A stretch of DNA of 64,000 bases from Bacteroidota bacterium (GCA_023422565.1 JAFAGR010000038.1:13427-77426), one strand, 5' to 3'; numbered from the stretch's first letter, positions 51,199-60,899 are shown. Numbers and translations are program-made. The notes: generated from the letters alone by a model not told the origin.

Positions 51199-52170
51199 TC
51201 AGATATTCCTGAACTTCTGTGCGAAGGAATCGGTGACGATTCCCGTTTTAATGAGCTTGTAAATTTCCTTCACGCCGTCAGGCACTTTTTTGGTGATGGT
51301 ATAGCCAAGTTCGTTTTTTATTTTGTCGAAGTTTACCCGGTAGTCTCTCGGATCTTCTGCGCTTTCCACATAATTTACCTGCACGTCCGGCACTACGTTG
51401 CATACTTCGTTTATGATCATTCCTTTGTTATAGTTTTCTTCGGTGCTGCCCACGTTAAAAACATTTGCTTTAACTTTTTCAACAGGGCTTTCAAGCACAA
51501 GTATCACGGCTCGTGCAAGATCATCTACATGGCAATAAGGCCGCCAGAATTGTGCGCCCCAAATTTCCTGTTCTCCTTTTATCGCGGCGTTGCGTGTGAA
51601 TTCATTTACGGTAAGGTCAAACCTGATACGCGGAGAAAATCCATAAACCGTGCTGAAGCGCAAGGACGTGCAACACATCGGTGAATCCTTTTTTTCTTCG
51701 AGAAGGAATTTTTCAAATTTTACCTTCAACTCCGCATAAAGGGAAATAGGGTTTAGTTCAGATGATTCGGTTACAAAACTATCCGGGTCCGGCATCTTCC
51801 CGTAATTGCTGCAGGTGCTGGCAAATACAAAACGTTTGCAACCTGCTTTTTCGGCTTCATTAAAAAGTAATACGCTTCCTTCCCAATTTGTTTCCCGTGC
51901 CTCCTCGCTGTATTTCTTGCAGGCGGGGTCTCCCACTATCGCGGCAAGGTGTGCAACCGCATCAATCCCGTCGAGTGCATCTCTTACGTCTCCTACATTC
52001 CTTATGTCACCCATCATGAATTCAAAGTTTGGGTTCAGCATTACATCGTACAATGCATCACCGCCAAATTTTAAACTATCTATTACGCGTACACGAAAAC
52101 CTTTATCAAGTAATTGCCTGACCAACACTGACCCGATATATCCTGCACCACCGGTAACCAATACCTTCAT
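51199..52170 (-). CDS. NAD-dependent nucleotide-sugar epimerase/dehydratase (SDR)
   Basis: The 323-residue extended SDR enzyme has the Rossmann motif VTGGAGYIGSVLVRQLL, then HLAAIVGDP, the STCSNYG site and the catalytic YAELK (Tyr-x3-Lys). WRPYCHVDDLARAVILVLE follows, as in GalE-like enzymes. It interconverts or oxidises nucleotide sugars in the cytoplasm; the substrate is not determinable. It lies 18 nt after the acetyltransferase gene in the leftward cluster. Confidence 0.9.
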   Translation of the reverse strand: MKVLVTGGAGYIGSVLVRQLLDKGFRVRVIDSLKFGGDALYDVMLNPNFEFMMGDIRNVGDVRDALDGIDAVAHLAAIVGDPACKKYSEEARETNWEGSVLLFNEAEKAGCKRFVFASTCSNYGKMPDPDSFVTESSELNPISLYAELKVKFEKFLLEEKKDSPMCCTSLRFSTVYGFSPRIRFDLTVNEFTRNAAIKGEQEIWGAQFWRPYCHVDDLARAVILVLESPVEKVKANVFNVGSTEENYNKGMIINEVCNVVPDVQVNYVESAEDPRDYRVNFDKIKNELGYTITKKVPDGVKEIYKLIKTGIVTDSFAQKFRNI

Positions 52171-52188
52171 ATCAATAATTTTATTCGT

Positions 52189-52806
52189 TTAAGGTTTTAT
52201 ACATTTTGAGGGGTTGCCAACCACCACCTCGTTATCAGCCACATCTTTCAGTACCACAGCTCCGGCTCCGATGGTGGCAAAGGCGCCTATTCTTACTCCC
52301 TGCCTGATAACAGCAGCAGCGCCAACAAAACTACCCGTACCTACATGAACATTTCCGCAAAGAACAGCCCCGGGGCCAATGTGGGCAAAACTTTCAACCA
52401 CACATTCGTGCTCTACAATGCAACCTGTATTGCAGATTGCCGCATGACCAATCTTTGCAAGCGGATTGATAACAGCTCCGGCGGAGATCATAATTCCATT
52501 TTTTGAGAGGAAAGCATTCGCACTAATTATTGCGGAGGGGTGGATGGCATTAACCGGAAATTTCTCGAAACCGCTTAACCTGTCATAAACTTTTTGCCTT
52601 ATCCGGTTATCGCCAACGCCGATAAAAAACTCCGAATTTATGATCGCTTCATGTCCTTCTTCCGAGTTTTCTGATCCAAGAAAAGTGAGGTTGTAAGGGT
52701 TGTTGGTTTTTTCCTCAAAATCGCAATAGGCGGTCACAGGTTTCCCACACGCAAGCAGGATGCCGCATGCAACAAAGGAATGGCCTGAGTAGCCGATTAT
52801 GATCAT
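52189..52806 (-). CDS. NeuD/PglD-like sugar O/N-acetyltransferase
   Basis: The 205-residue protein has an N-terminal PglD-N domain (MIIIGYSGHSFVACGILLACG) and a left-handed beta-helix of hexapeptide repeats (SAGAVINPLAKIGHAAICNTGCIVEHECVVESFAHIGPGAVLCG). It ends VVVGNPSKCIKP. Such enzymes acetylate UDP-amino sugars. The His in CIVEHECVV is at the usual catalytic base position. It probably acts on the amino sugar made in this cluster. Confidence 0.9.
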   Translation of the reverse strand: MIIIGYSGHSFVACGILLACGKPVTAYCDFEEKTNNPYNLTFLGSENSEEGHEAIINSEFFIGVGDNRIRQKVYDRLSGFEKFPVNAIHPSAIISANAFLSKNGIMISAGAVINPLAKIGHAAICNTGCIVEHECVVESFAHIGPGAVLCGNVHVGTGSFVGAAAVIRQGVRIGAFATIGAGAVVLKDVADNEVVVGNPSKCIKP

Positions 52807-52813
52807 GAATGGT

Positions 52814-53449
52814 TTATTTATGCGCGACTGTGGCCCAGCCGCCGCCGATCCTGAATATTTCTATATTTTCAGCCGGTACGCCCGCCGCTTTATGAAGGTC
52901 TATTATTTGTTCTTCAGTATAGTGAAACAACGGACAAGTATAGCGGTAACGGCGAAGCGCCATCCTCACGCCATTCTCCGGCCATGAAGCCATGAAGGAG
53001 CGGGTGGTGAGTTCGTTCATCCTTTTCACGAGCTTTGCCGATTCTTCCACATAATCAAAAACGCCTAACGCACACGCATAGTCGAACTTCCTTCCTTTGA
53101 AATCGTAGGTAAGTATATCACCAAGCTCAAAAGTGCATTTATCTTCAACGCCTTCTTCCTTTGCAGTTGCCTTTGCATAATCGATCATGTGCTGCGCGAA
53201 GTCGAGCCCGAAAACATGGGAGGCACCTGCATTTTTTATCATTGAAACACTGTTCACCCCCGGGCCTGAACCCACATCCAGCACAGTTGCACCCGGAATA
53301 TCTTTACAGGCTTTTACTGCAATGGCCTGGCGTTCGTAAACACCCTTGCGAAAAATTCTGTCGAATGAAGAAGGTTTTTTATAGTAATTTCCAAAGAGCT
53401 CGCTACGTGCGTCCCAGTAGCTCTGCACGGATTCCATTTTTTTTGACAT
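52814..53449 (-). CDS. Class I SAM-dependent methyltransferase
   Basis: The 211-residue methyltransferase has motif I VLDVGSGPGVNS (about 58-69), motif II-like FGLDFAQHMID and motif IV-like DYACALGVFDYVEE. It has no membrane segment. The acceptor is unknown; the cluster suggests a sugar or lipid-linked glycan. Its start overlaps the end of the deacetylase gene by 47 nt (ATG 53449) or 35 nt (ATG 53437), so translation is likely coupled. Confidence 0.88.
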   Translation of the reverse strand: MSKKMESVQSYWDARSELFGNYYKKPSSFDRIFRKGVYERQAIAVKACKDIPGATVLDVGSGPGVNSVSMIKNAGASHVFGLDFAQHMIDYAKATAKEEGVEDKCTFELGDILTYDFKGRKFDYACALGVFDYVEESAKLVKRMNELTTRSFMASWPENGVRMALRRYRYTCPLFHYTEEQIIDLHKAAGVPAENIEIFRIGGGWATVAHK

Positions 53450-54305
53450 TGTTGGCTTTTTCTAAACAGGTGATAAATTGGTGTGAACTGAGCAGGCTTT
53501 CAATTTTTTTGCCCACAGAGTTGCGAAAAATATTCCAGCGCAAATTTAAGGTATGAACTTTTATTGTTGAGCGTGATTCGCCGGCCGGATAATTTGAGGC
53601 CACTGAAATGCTTTTCGTGTCGAACTCATAGGGGTGCATGTAAATCATGGAATCCCTTTCCTGCCTCCGCAGATCGTTGAAAACTTTGTTCACTACGGGT
53701 TTCGGAATAAGCCGGATATAACCTCCTCCCGACACCGGCCATTGCTTTCCAAAATAATGTCCAAGGGTCAGGGGCAGTTCAACCAGTTCTTTTCCGCCAG
53801 GTAGTTTATAAAGGCAGTCTTTTTCACTAAAGCCTTCAATTCCGTACCGGCTCATTTTCTTTGGGAAAATGCTGCTGTCGTAGATAAGCCCCAGATCTGC
53901 GAGAATTTCAAGAACGTATAAGTTTGATTCATTTATTGAAAAGAAAGGTGCGCGGTATCCATGGATCTTTTCTCCGGTAATTTGAGTGACCAGGTCATAG
54001 CTTTCGGTAAGATCCTTCCGTGCTTCCTCTTTGGAGAGTGTAAACATTGCCCGGTGGTTTTGTCCGTGCAAGGCGATCTCGTGGCCGGCATTTTGAATTT
54101 CCTTTACCAGGCCCGGGCGAAATTTTGCCAGCATACCTAAAATGAAGAAGGTTGCCCTGACCTTATGTTTTGCGAACATATTCAACATGATCCCTGTTTG
54201 CCGTTCAATAGCCCCGCCCACAGGTTGCGTTATCTCACCATGGTGATACATTCCATACAGCTGGCCGAAATCTTCCCAATCAATCGACAAGGTTGAATAA
54301 CTCAT
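53403..54305 (-). CDS. Polysaccharide deacetylase family protein
   Basis: The 300-residue NodB-type protein has catalytic-domain motifs LSIDWEDFGQ (first Asp), VRATFFILGMLAKF, HEIALHGQNH (metal His pair) and GYRAPFFSINESNLYVLEILADLGLIYDSSIFP. The C-terminal part (MIYMHPYEFD...) resembles the DUF3473 region of exopolysaccharide-associated deacetylases. There is no signal peptide, so it acts in the cytoplasm or at the membrane face, possibly on lipid-linked glycan. Overlaps at both ends (4 nt and 35-47 nt) tie it into the operon. Confidence 0.9.
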   Translation of the reverse strand: MSYSTLSIDWEDFGQLYGMYHHGEITQPVGGAIERQTGIMLNMFAKHKVRATFFILGMLAKFRPGLVKEIQNAGHEIALHGQNHRAMFTLSKEEARKDLTESYDLVTQITGEKIHGYRAPFFSINESNLYVLEILADLGLIYDSSIFPKKMSRYGIEGFSEKDCLYKLPGGKELVELPLTLGHYFGKQWPVSGGGYIRLIPKPVVNKVFNDLRRQERDSMIYMHPYEFDTKSISVASNYPAGESRSTIKVHTLNLRWNIFRNSVGKKIESLLSSHQFITCLEKANNVKKNGIRAELLGRT

Positions 54306-55414
54306 GAAGTCACTTTTTCTATTGCCCTTAAATAGGCGTCAATTACCTGTTGCTTGCTAAATTCCCGCATCACTTTCATCCTTGCATTTTTTCCCATAAG
54401 TAAACGAGAGGAAGGTTCCAGTTCGTACATCTTTTTCATTTTTTCTGCAAGGTCGCCTGCACTGCGAACTTCACATAGAAACCCGGTTACGCCATCTTCC
54501 ACAATTTCCCTGCAGCCGGTGGTGTTGCAAGTGATGGAGGGCCTTTCCATCGCTGACGCTTCCAATAAAACGTTACTGGTTCCTTCACGGTAAGAGGGAA
54601 GCACCACGCAATCGGCGGCGGCAATAAAGGGGCGAACATCTTTCTGCTCTCCCAGATAATTTACCGCGCCTTCTTTCTTCCACCTTTCAATATCGTCTTT
54701 AGTGATGGTGTTATCTTTTAAATTTTGTTCCCACAAAGGCCCGATTATATTGAAGCGGCACGGCAGGCCTTCAAGCCTCATTTTTTTTGCTGCTTCTACA
54801 TATTCAATAATGCCTTTATCTTTCACAAGCCGGCTAATGAATAAAAAAGTGAACACTTCACTTTTCTCAACCTGAATGGGAGCATAATATCCGGCATCCA
54901 CACCCGAGCCGGGGATTCTTTCTGCTCTTTCCTTACTTACAAAGCTGCGGGAAGTGAAAATATTCAGGTCGTCGTAGTTCTGAAAAAATACATGAGCCGT
55001 CTTTTTTAAAACAAATTTGTATAGCATTCGCGCTGCTTTGTAAGCGATGTTGTTACGCTCAAACAAGGGGCCGATGCCGGTAATATTTGTAATGGTGGGA
55101 ATTATAAGAAGGCGTGTAACTATGTTCCCCCAGATCGCAGGCCTGATGGTGAATGTAAGCACTGCATGCGGCCTGATCTTTTTTAAAGCAGACCTTAAGT
55201 TCTTTAAATATTTTAAAATATCTGAAGGGTGTTGCGTGCTTCCCATCACGTCTATAACGCTGAACCCGTTGTTCCGGGCGAGCTGCAGACCCTCCGCATT
55301 TCCGGTGGTGAGAATATGTACATCATATCCCGCCGAAACGAGGCGTTCAACCAGAGCCCTTCTGATAGTGTTGGTTGCAATAATGTTATTTTCTATGATC
55401 GCAATTGTTTTCAA
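54302..55414 (-). CDS. Glycosyltransferase family 4 protein
   Basis: The 370-residue GT-B enzyme shows a WcaL/PglA-like N terminus (MKTIAIIENNIIATNTIRRALVERL), FLFISRLVKDKGIIEYVEAAKK and the C-terminal donor motif CVVLPSYREGTSNVLLEASAMERPSI. The start appears to be TTG at 55414, overlapping the asnB TGA by 4 nt (TTGA); no ATG near the true N terminus is available. It transfers an unknown sugar in cluster-encoded glycan assembly. Confidence 0.88.
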   Translation of the reverse strand: MKTIAIIENNIIATNTIRRALVERLVSAGYDVHILTTGNAEGLQLARNNGFSVIDVMGSTQHPSDILKYLKNLRSALKKIRPHAVLTFTIRPAIWGNIVTRLLIIPTITNITGIGPLFERNNIAYKAARMLYKFVLKKTAHVFFQNYDDLNIFTSRSFVSKERAERIPGSGVDAGYYAPIQVEKSEVFTFLFISRLVKDKGIIEYVEAAKKMRLEGLPCRFNIIGPLWEQNLKDNTITKDDIERWKKEGAVNYLGEQKDVRPFIAAADCVVLPSYREGTSNVLLEASAMERPSITCNTTGCREIVEDGVTGFLCEVRSAGDLAEKMKKMYELEPSSRLLMGKNARMKVMREFSKQQVIDAYLRAIEKVTS

Positions 55415-57252
55415 GCGAGGTAAACTTTTTTATACCATACTTCAAGGCAGAAGAGCGTCCATAATATCTTTGCGCGCTTTTCTGCGGGTATTCGTTCCCG
55501 TGAGTTTAGAAGCGAATCCGTAAACTTTTTATCTACAAAGGTTGGATGCAGCGCAGTTGGAGAAAGCAGGTAGTCGTTGATCATTGTTTTTAGTTCTCCG
55601 TTCACCCACTGTTTCAGCGGTATTTCAAAACCGCGTTTAGGTTGATAAATCAGTTCTGCAGGTAGGTATTTTTTTGCAAGATTGCGGAGCAGGAATTTCG
55701 TTGTGGTTCCATTGATCTTCAAACTGTCGTTTAACCCGGGCACGTATTCGAGAAGGTCCTTAGAGAGAAAAGGGCTCCGGCCTTCAAGCGAATGTGCCAT
55801 GGTGGCGATATCCATCTTTACAAGCAGGTCGCTGAACAGGTTGGTGTCAAAATCCATGTTCATGATCTTCTTCAAACCGCTCATGCCGGAAGAAGCTATT
55901 TTAGAAAAATCGTTCTGTATAAGCTCAACGTCTGCAGTATTTTTTTGCAGGATGTATTTTTCGTACCCTTCAAAAATATCCAGCCCCGCTGATAAGTAAA
56001 TACCCAGGTCTTTTTTTGAGGCCAGTTCAGTAAGCCGGTATAAAAAATTGTATTTGGATTTTTTATCAGAAGGTTTTGGCAACACAGATGCAAGCAGACC
56101 GGCCGAAGTAGTTAGTATTGCCGGCTTTAAAAAGAAATCGTACTTCGCGAATGGTACATAACGCCTGTATCCGCCAAACAATTCATCGGCTCCGTCCCCG
56201 TTTAAAATTACAGTCAGGTGTTTCTTTGCTTCACGCGAAACGTAGTAGGATGGAATTGCAGAACTGTCGAAAAATGGTTCACCATAATTTATAATGATCT
56301 GCTCCACATCACTTATCAGGTGATCAAAAGAAAGCGAGATCTCCGTATGCAGAGTGTTGTATTTTTCCGACACAAGTTTTGCGAGCGGTGCCTCATTATA
56401 TGCCCCGGGAAAGGAAACTGTGAATGTTTTCAGGCCATTTGTATATCCGCTGGCAATAGCCGTAACGAGGCCGCTGTCAATCCCTCCGCTAAGGAAACAA
56501 CCCACTTCAAGATCGCTGGAGGCGAGACGCCGTTTTATGGATGCATGAAGTAAAGTGTCCGTCTTTTCCAAAGCTGAAGAAAGGTCATCGTTGCTTTGCG
56601 TCGTGTAAAAATCATGAATGTTCCACCAGCGTTGTGTTACAAACTTTCGCGAAGTGCAATCGAATTTTATCCATGTGCCGGCCTCCATCTCTTTCACGTG
56701 CCGGTAGGGGGTGAGATGACGATAAAAGACACCGAGACGGAAATAGTGGGAAAAATTGTTTTCATCCATTTCCAGTGGCAAAATGGCTTTCAAGGCATTC
56801 AGTTCACTTGCAAAAACGATCTTATTGCCGTCATCAAAAATATAGAGCGGTTTCTTCCCGGCACGGTCCCGCGCAAGAAACACCGTATTATTTTGTTTAT
56901 CGTAAATGGAAAACACAAACATTCCATCCAGCATGTTCAGCATATTCTCGCCAAACTTTTCATACAACAATAACAGGGTTTCTGTATCGGAGTAGCTTTT
57001 ACCTTCAAGGCCATGCTGTTTTCTGAGTTCTGCATGGTTGTATATCTGTCCGTTAAATATTATGGTATAACGATCTGCCAGGTGCATCGGTTGGCATCCT
57101 CCGGAAATATCCAGGATGGATAAGCGAAGATGATAGAAGCTGACATTCCCGTCTTCAAACTTATTCTGTTCATCGGGGCCGCGGTGAAGCATCTTTTCCC
57201 GGATGGAATCAAAAGGTAAATGAAAATTTATTGCCCCTGCAATACCGCACAT
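55411..57252 (-). CDS. asnB: Asparagine synthase-type glutamine amidotransferase
   Basis: The 613-residue enzyme has the N-terminal Ntn glutaminase nucleophile (MCGIAGAIN, Cys2 after Met removal), RGPDEQNKFEDG and a synthetase domain with the PP-loop VGCFLSGGIDSGLVTAIA. The start is ATG 57252 so that Cys2 is exposed; the upstream TTG would also give a Cys second but is atypical. In exopolysaccharide loci such AsnB proteins often amidate or aminate glycan components rather than make asparagine; either is possible here. It is the first gene of the leftward cluster. Confidence 0.92.
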   Translation of the reverse strand: MCGIAGAINFHLPFDSIREKMLHRGPDEQNKFEDGNVSFYHLRLSILDISGGCQPMHLADRYTIIFNGQIYNHAELRKQHGLEGKSYSDTETLLLLYEKFGENMLNMLDGMFVFSIYDKQNNTVFLARDRAGKKPLYIFDDGNKIVFASELNALKAILPLEMDENNFSHYFRLGVFYRHLTPYRHVKEMEAGTWIKFDCTSRKFVTQRWWNIHDFYTTQSNDDLSSALEKTDTLLHASIKRRLASSDLEVGCFLSGGIDSGLVTAIASGYTNGLKTFTVSFPGAYNEAPLAKLVSEKYNTLHTEISLSFDHLISDVEQIIINYGEPFFDSSAIPSYYVSREAKKHLTVILNGDGADELFGGYRRYVPFAKYDFFLKPAILTTSAGLLASVLPKPSDKKSKYNFLYRLTELASKKDLGIYLSAGLDIFEGYEKYILQKNTADVELIQNDFSKIASSGMSGLKKIMNMDFDTNLFSDLLVKMDIATMAHSLEGRSPFLSKDLLEYVPGLNDSLKINGTTTKFLLRNLAKKYLPAELIYQPKRGFEIPLKQWVNGELKTMINDYLLSPTALHPTFVDKKFTDSLLNSRERIPAEKRAKILWTLFCLEVWYKKVYLA

Positions 57253-57311
57253 GCACAATCAGTTTAAACAAAATAACTGTATATTCCTGAATGGCCGATG
57301 GCTTTTTAAGA

Positions 57312-57319
57312 TAAATTTG
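57312..57319 (+). promoter_or_regulatory. -7 box of polymerase-like gene
   Basis: TAAATTTG, exact TAnnTTTG, 35 nt before the ATG at 57355. It is in the roughly 100-bp divergent region shared with asnB. Confidence 0.45.
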
Positions 57320-57354
57320 TTGCCAGAGGCCTTCACTGCTTATTTGTATTCCCG

Positions 57355-58695
57355 ATGGATGTACTAGATTTTATTGTTTTCTTCATCTGGGTTTTCATAT
57401 TCCACATCTTTTTTTCCATCCGCAGAAAGCGTTATAAAAATCCGGTGTTGAAGAAGCACCATCGCCGTGCATTCTGGATAAAGGTTTTTGCCACGTTTTG
57501 CTTTTGCATGTTCCTCCTGTATATATCGCCCGGCGATACAACCGGCCTGTACTATCCCGAAGGTGTGAACATTCAGAAAATGATCCTTAAAGATCCATCC
57601 AGGATCTCCATACTTTTTGAGCGGGGAGAAGATTTCGATCAGTCGCAACTGGCCAATATTGATAATGCCGGCTACTTCGAAGAGGAGAGCAACTTTATGG
57701 TCACCCGAATAGTTGCCATTTTGAGCTTTTTCACTTTCGGCACCTTTATGTCGATCAATCTCATTTTTTCTATGATCGCATTTTCCGGGATCTGGAGATT
57801 GTACCGATTCTTTTTTGAACAGTATCCTCATTTAAGTAAGCAACTTGCTATCTCAATTCTTTATTTGCCAACTTTCGTTTTCTGGAGTTCCGGTATTCTT
57901 AAAGATCCGATATGCGTGGGAGCCCTGGGATGGGTCACTTATTCGCTTTACAGTATTTTTTATACCCGGAACAATGTGGTCAGGAACCTGATCATCTTTG
58001 TATTTTTTGCATGGCTGCTGGTGGTGCTAAAGGTGTACATCCTTGTTTCCTATCTCCCTTTCTTTATCCTGTTCCTTCTTCTTTCAAACCTGAAACTTGT
58101 GAGAAACAAACTGGTAAAGGGTTTTCTTGTGCTTTCTTTTTTAGCGATCAGCATTGCAGGATTTTTTAAAGCGACAGAAACCATCGGTACCGCGCTCGGA
58201 AAGTTTGCAGGTGAAGGAATTACGAAATCAATAAAAACATACCAGGCAAATTATGCACAACAGGAAAACCAGGTAGAGTCAAACTTTTCCCTGGGTGTTG
58301 AATTTGACGGAAGCCCGGGAAGCCTTATCAAGATCGCTCCTGCAGCTATCGTGGCCACTTTATACCGCCCTTTCATTTGGGAGTCAAAAAAACTTTCCAC
58401 CCTGCTTTCTTCTCTTGAAAGCCTTGCCATGATGCTATTTACGATTTATGTAATTCTAAAAACCGGGCTGTTCAGGTTTATGCGAACCATTTTGAAAAGC
58501 CCGATGGTACTTTATTGTTTCATGTTCGCAATAATATTCTCACTTTTTGTGGGTGCCACTACCTTAAACTTCGGCACACTGGTTCGATATAAAATTCCTG
58601 CGATGCCCTTTTATCTTATCGCATTATTCCTGATACTGGAGATAAACCAGAAAAAGAAAAAATCCCGCTCAGAAAGCGGGACTATTGTGGCTTGA
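57355..58695 (+). CDS. Polytopic membrane protein, Wzy-polymerase-like
   Basis: The 446-residue protein has about ten predicted membrane helices, a large loop with charged residues (about 70-115: YYPEGVNIQKMILKDPSR) and another near 290-320. I cannot identify a known family by motif. Position inside a polysaccharide locus, size and topology resemble O-antigen or exopolysaccharide polymerases, so this is a contextual call. Its last codons (KKKSRSESGTIVA) coincide with a hairpin that acts as a terminator for the opposite strand. It is the only rightward gene between the two leftward glycan operons apart from the methyltransferase at 62176. Confidence 0.6.
   Translation: MDVLDFIVFFIWVFIFHIFFSIRRKRYKNPVLKKHHRRAFWIKVFATFCFCMFLLYISPGDTTGLYYPEGVNIQKMILKDPSRISILFERGEDFDQSQLANIDNAGYFEEESNFMVTRIVAILSFFTFGTFMSINLIFSMIAFSGIWRLYRFFFEQYPHLSKQLAISILYLPTFVFWSSGILKDPICVGALGWVTYSLYSIFYTRNNVVRNLIIFVFFAWLLVVLKVYILVSYLPFFILFLLLSNLKLVRNKLVKGFLVLSFLAISIAGFFKATETIGTALGKFAGEGITKSIKTYQANYAQQENQVESNFSLGVEFDGSPGSLIKIAPAAIVATLYRPFIWESKKLSTLLSSLESLAMMLFTIYVILKTGLFRFMRTILKSPMVLYCFMFAIIFSLFVGATTLNFGTLVRYKIPAMPFYLIALFLILEINQKKKKSRSESGTIVA
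58651..58681 (-). terminator. Terminator of glf-GT operon inside the polymerase-like gene
   Basis: On the minus strand TCCCGCT-ttctg-AGCGGGA is followed by TTTTTTCTTTTT. It lies just after the stop of the glycosyltransferase at 58712 and within the last codons of the convergent gene. This gives overlapping use of the same sequence as code and terminator. Confidence 0.75.
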
Positions 58696-58711
58696 GAGGT
58701 ATCCTGAGGTA

Positions 58712-59707
58712 TCAGGCGTTTGCTGTTTCGGCCCTTTTCACCAGAGTGTAAGGAGAGAAAATAGCAAGCCATATATTTTTCAGGTAAAGTGTTAAACGAA
58801 GTGGTTCTTTACTTCGCGAGGCGTTCAATTTCGATAATACCACAGCAGGCGTAGCCGTAAAACTGTTTCGCATCGCATCAATTGCGGGCCAGGCCATGAA
58901 GCTTAATTTCTTCATCCTGTCGGTTTTCTGGTAGACCATTATTATTCCTGCAAAGGCAAGCAGGAAGAAAGCATAGTGAATAAATGCCGAAAGCCTGTTC
59001 GCGCATTTCACTTTATGCACGTGAAAGCGGTTGCGCACATAGAAATACATTTTCCATGAGGAGCGGAATTCCCAATCATTTTTATAGGTGAATGCAGCCG
59101 GCGGATGATAATGAATGCTGCTTGAAATTGTTTTAACCGGATAGCCGTTCTTTTTTACGATGCGATAGTAATATTCAGTTTCATCTCCCCATAGAAACAA
59201 GGAGCTTTTGGGCACGCCCACTCTTTCCACAATTGATCTGTGTAAAAGTGTACCGTTGAAAGGATGACCGATGCCCTCTATTACGTCAACATCTACATCC
59301 TCTATTGTGGCGAAATCTCCCGTTTTCCATACGAATGATCTTTTATCCGTTTTATTGATCACCGCACAGTTGAGCAGGCTCCGTTCATGTCCTTCGTGCT
59401 TTAATAAATTTTCAAGAGCATCTTCTTTCGGAAATCCATCGTCATCCATACACCATATCCATGAGTATCCTTTCTGATAAGCCCATGTAATGCCTGTATT
59501 GAAACCGCCACCCGATCCGAGATTGGACTGCGTTACATGAAATACATCCTGCTGTTGTTTAAGCCATTCTTCTGTATTATCTGTGCTTCCGTTGTTCACC
59601 ACTAAAATAGCGTCGGGCTTTCTGGTCTGATTTCTTAAGGCCGTGATGCATTCTTGAAGAAGTGCCTGGCGATTATACGACACAACCACGGCAATTGCCT
59701 TTTCCAT
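58712..59707 (-). CDS. Glycosyltransferase family 2 protein
   Basis: The 331-residue GT-A enzyme has VVVSYNRQALLQECITALRNQT, NNGSTDNTEEWL, GSGGGFNTGITWAYQKG and the metal-binding DDD of WIWCMDDDGFP, as in rhamnosyl/galactofuranosyl transferase-like GT2 enzymes (GlfT-like). A C-terminal hydrophobic segment (FIHYAFFLLAFAGIIMVY) may anchor it. The UDP-galactopyranose mutase gene two positions upstream suggests transfer of galactofuranose, which is inference. Confidence 0.9.
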   Translation of the reverse strand: MEKAIAVVVSYNRQALLQECITALRNQTRKPDAILVVNNGSTDNTEEWLKQQQDVFHVTQSNLGSGGGFNTGITWAYQKGYSWIWCMDDDGFPKEDALENLLKHEGHERSLLNCAVINKTDKRSFVWKTGDFATIEDVDVDVIEGIGHPFNGTLLHRSIVERVGVPKSSLFLWGDETEYYYRIVKKNGYPVKTISSSIHYHPPAAFTYKNDWEFRSSWKMYFYVRNRFHVHKVKCANRLSAFIHYAFFLLAFAGIIMVYQKTDRMKKLSFMAWPAIDAMRNSFTATPAVVLSKLNASRSKEPLRLTLYLKNIWLAIFSPYTLVKRAETANA

Positions 59708-59819
59708 GGGATGTTGGATTTTACAGGGTATGAATATTGAATCGAAATAATAACGCAGCGCTTCGCCGGCTTATTGTTTTAGCCGTGCGGGGAAATTTAT
59801 TGTGTAAGTGGATAAGTTT

Positions 59820-60899
59820 TTAGGAGAAGAGCTGAAGAAAGTTTTCGCGGTTAGATCTCAGGCTGTACCGCGATTCTACCATACTGCGGCCATTCAGGCC
59901 CAATCGTTTACGCAGATCTGCGTTTAAAAGCAGCTTCTCAATATTTTGATACCATTCTTCCTGCGTTTTACAGAAATAGCCATTGACACCTTCTTCCACA
60001 ATTATTTTATTTACGCCAACGGGAGAGGAGAGCGCAGGAATGCCAAGGGCGAGATACTGGATAAGTTTAAAACCGCATTTCCCTTCGCTCCATTCATCAT
60101 CCGTTAAGGGCATCAGGCCTATCTGGCATTTGGCTAACTCGCGTATTTCATTTTCTTCTGACCATGGGATGAACTGCAAGTTTTTTACATGAAGGTCAGG
60201 CGCTTCATTGCATATTATTTTAACATTGAAATCGTATTTCTCCTGAAGTTTTTGCAGCACCGGTTCTACGATCGATAGATATTTTAAGGTGGAGAAGCTG
60301 CCCGTCCAACCTATGGTTATCCTTTCTACATCATGGTCTGCGAGCAGGTTATGCTGCTTCTCCGTATCTACGCATGTAGGGTTGTAAACCACGTTGCGAT
60401 TATATTTTGCAGCGAAATTGCATAGGTATTCATTTCCTGCACTCACCTTATAACTCCATTTGCAGATCGTTTTTACTTTTCCGAAAAACTTAAGATACCT
60501 CGCAACCTTGTTTTGTGCTGAAATGTTTGGGATCCAAATTGCATCGTCAAAATCATAGATCACTTTTCGTTTAAGCACTTTAATGTATAGCCATTCGAAA
60601 AAAGGCGGTCCCACAGGTGCAGCTTCTCTTTGAAGTAAAATGAAATTGTATTTTTTTATGCTGAAAGCAAGGTTTATCCTTCTTGCAGTGCCCTTCATTA
60701 CATGCCATACTTTTTTAAGAAGATGGCCGGGCTTATAAAGAATGGCATAGGCCTTCTGGTCAAGAAAATATTTTGTTGTTACATTAAACCCGTTCTCTTT
60801 GAGGAGTTCCTCATACAATTCAAACCTGAACCGCTGTCCCGGTGACACCCTCTTTGGCAATTGCACAATGAATAAAACTTCCACGGGTTTCGCGCTCAT
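59820..60899 (-). CDS. Glycosyltransferase (GT4-like)
   Basis: The 359-residue GT-B protein has VLFIVQLPKRVSPGQRFRFELYEELL at the N terminus, TIGWTGSFSTLKYLSIVEPVLQKL in the middle and the donor site IGLMPLTDDEWSEGKCGFKLIQYLALGIPALSSPVGVN. Its ATG overlaps the glf stop by 4 nt (ATGA), so the two are translationally coupled. The acceptor and sugar are unknown. Confidence 0.87.
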   Translation of the reverse strand: MSAKPVEVLFIVQLPKRVSPGQRFRFELYEELLKENGFNVTTKYFLDQKAYAILYKPGHLLKKVWHVMKGTARRINLAFSIKKYNFILLQREAAPVGPPFFEWLYIKVLKRKVIYDFDDAIWIPNISAQNKVARYLKFFGKVKTICKWSYKVSAGNEYLCNFAAKYNRNVVYNPTCVDTEKQHNLLADHDVERITIGWTGSFSTLKYLSIVEPVLQKLQEKYDFNVKIICNEAPDLHVKNLQFIPWSEENEIRELAKCQIGLMPLTDDEWSEGKCGFKLIQYLALGIPALSSPVGVNKIIVEEGVNGYFCKTQEEWYQNIEKLLLNADLRKRLGLNGRSMVESRYSLRSNRENFLQLFS

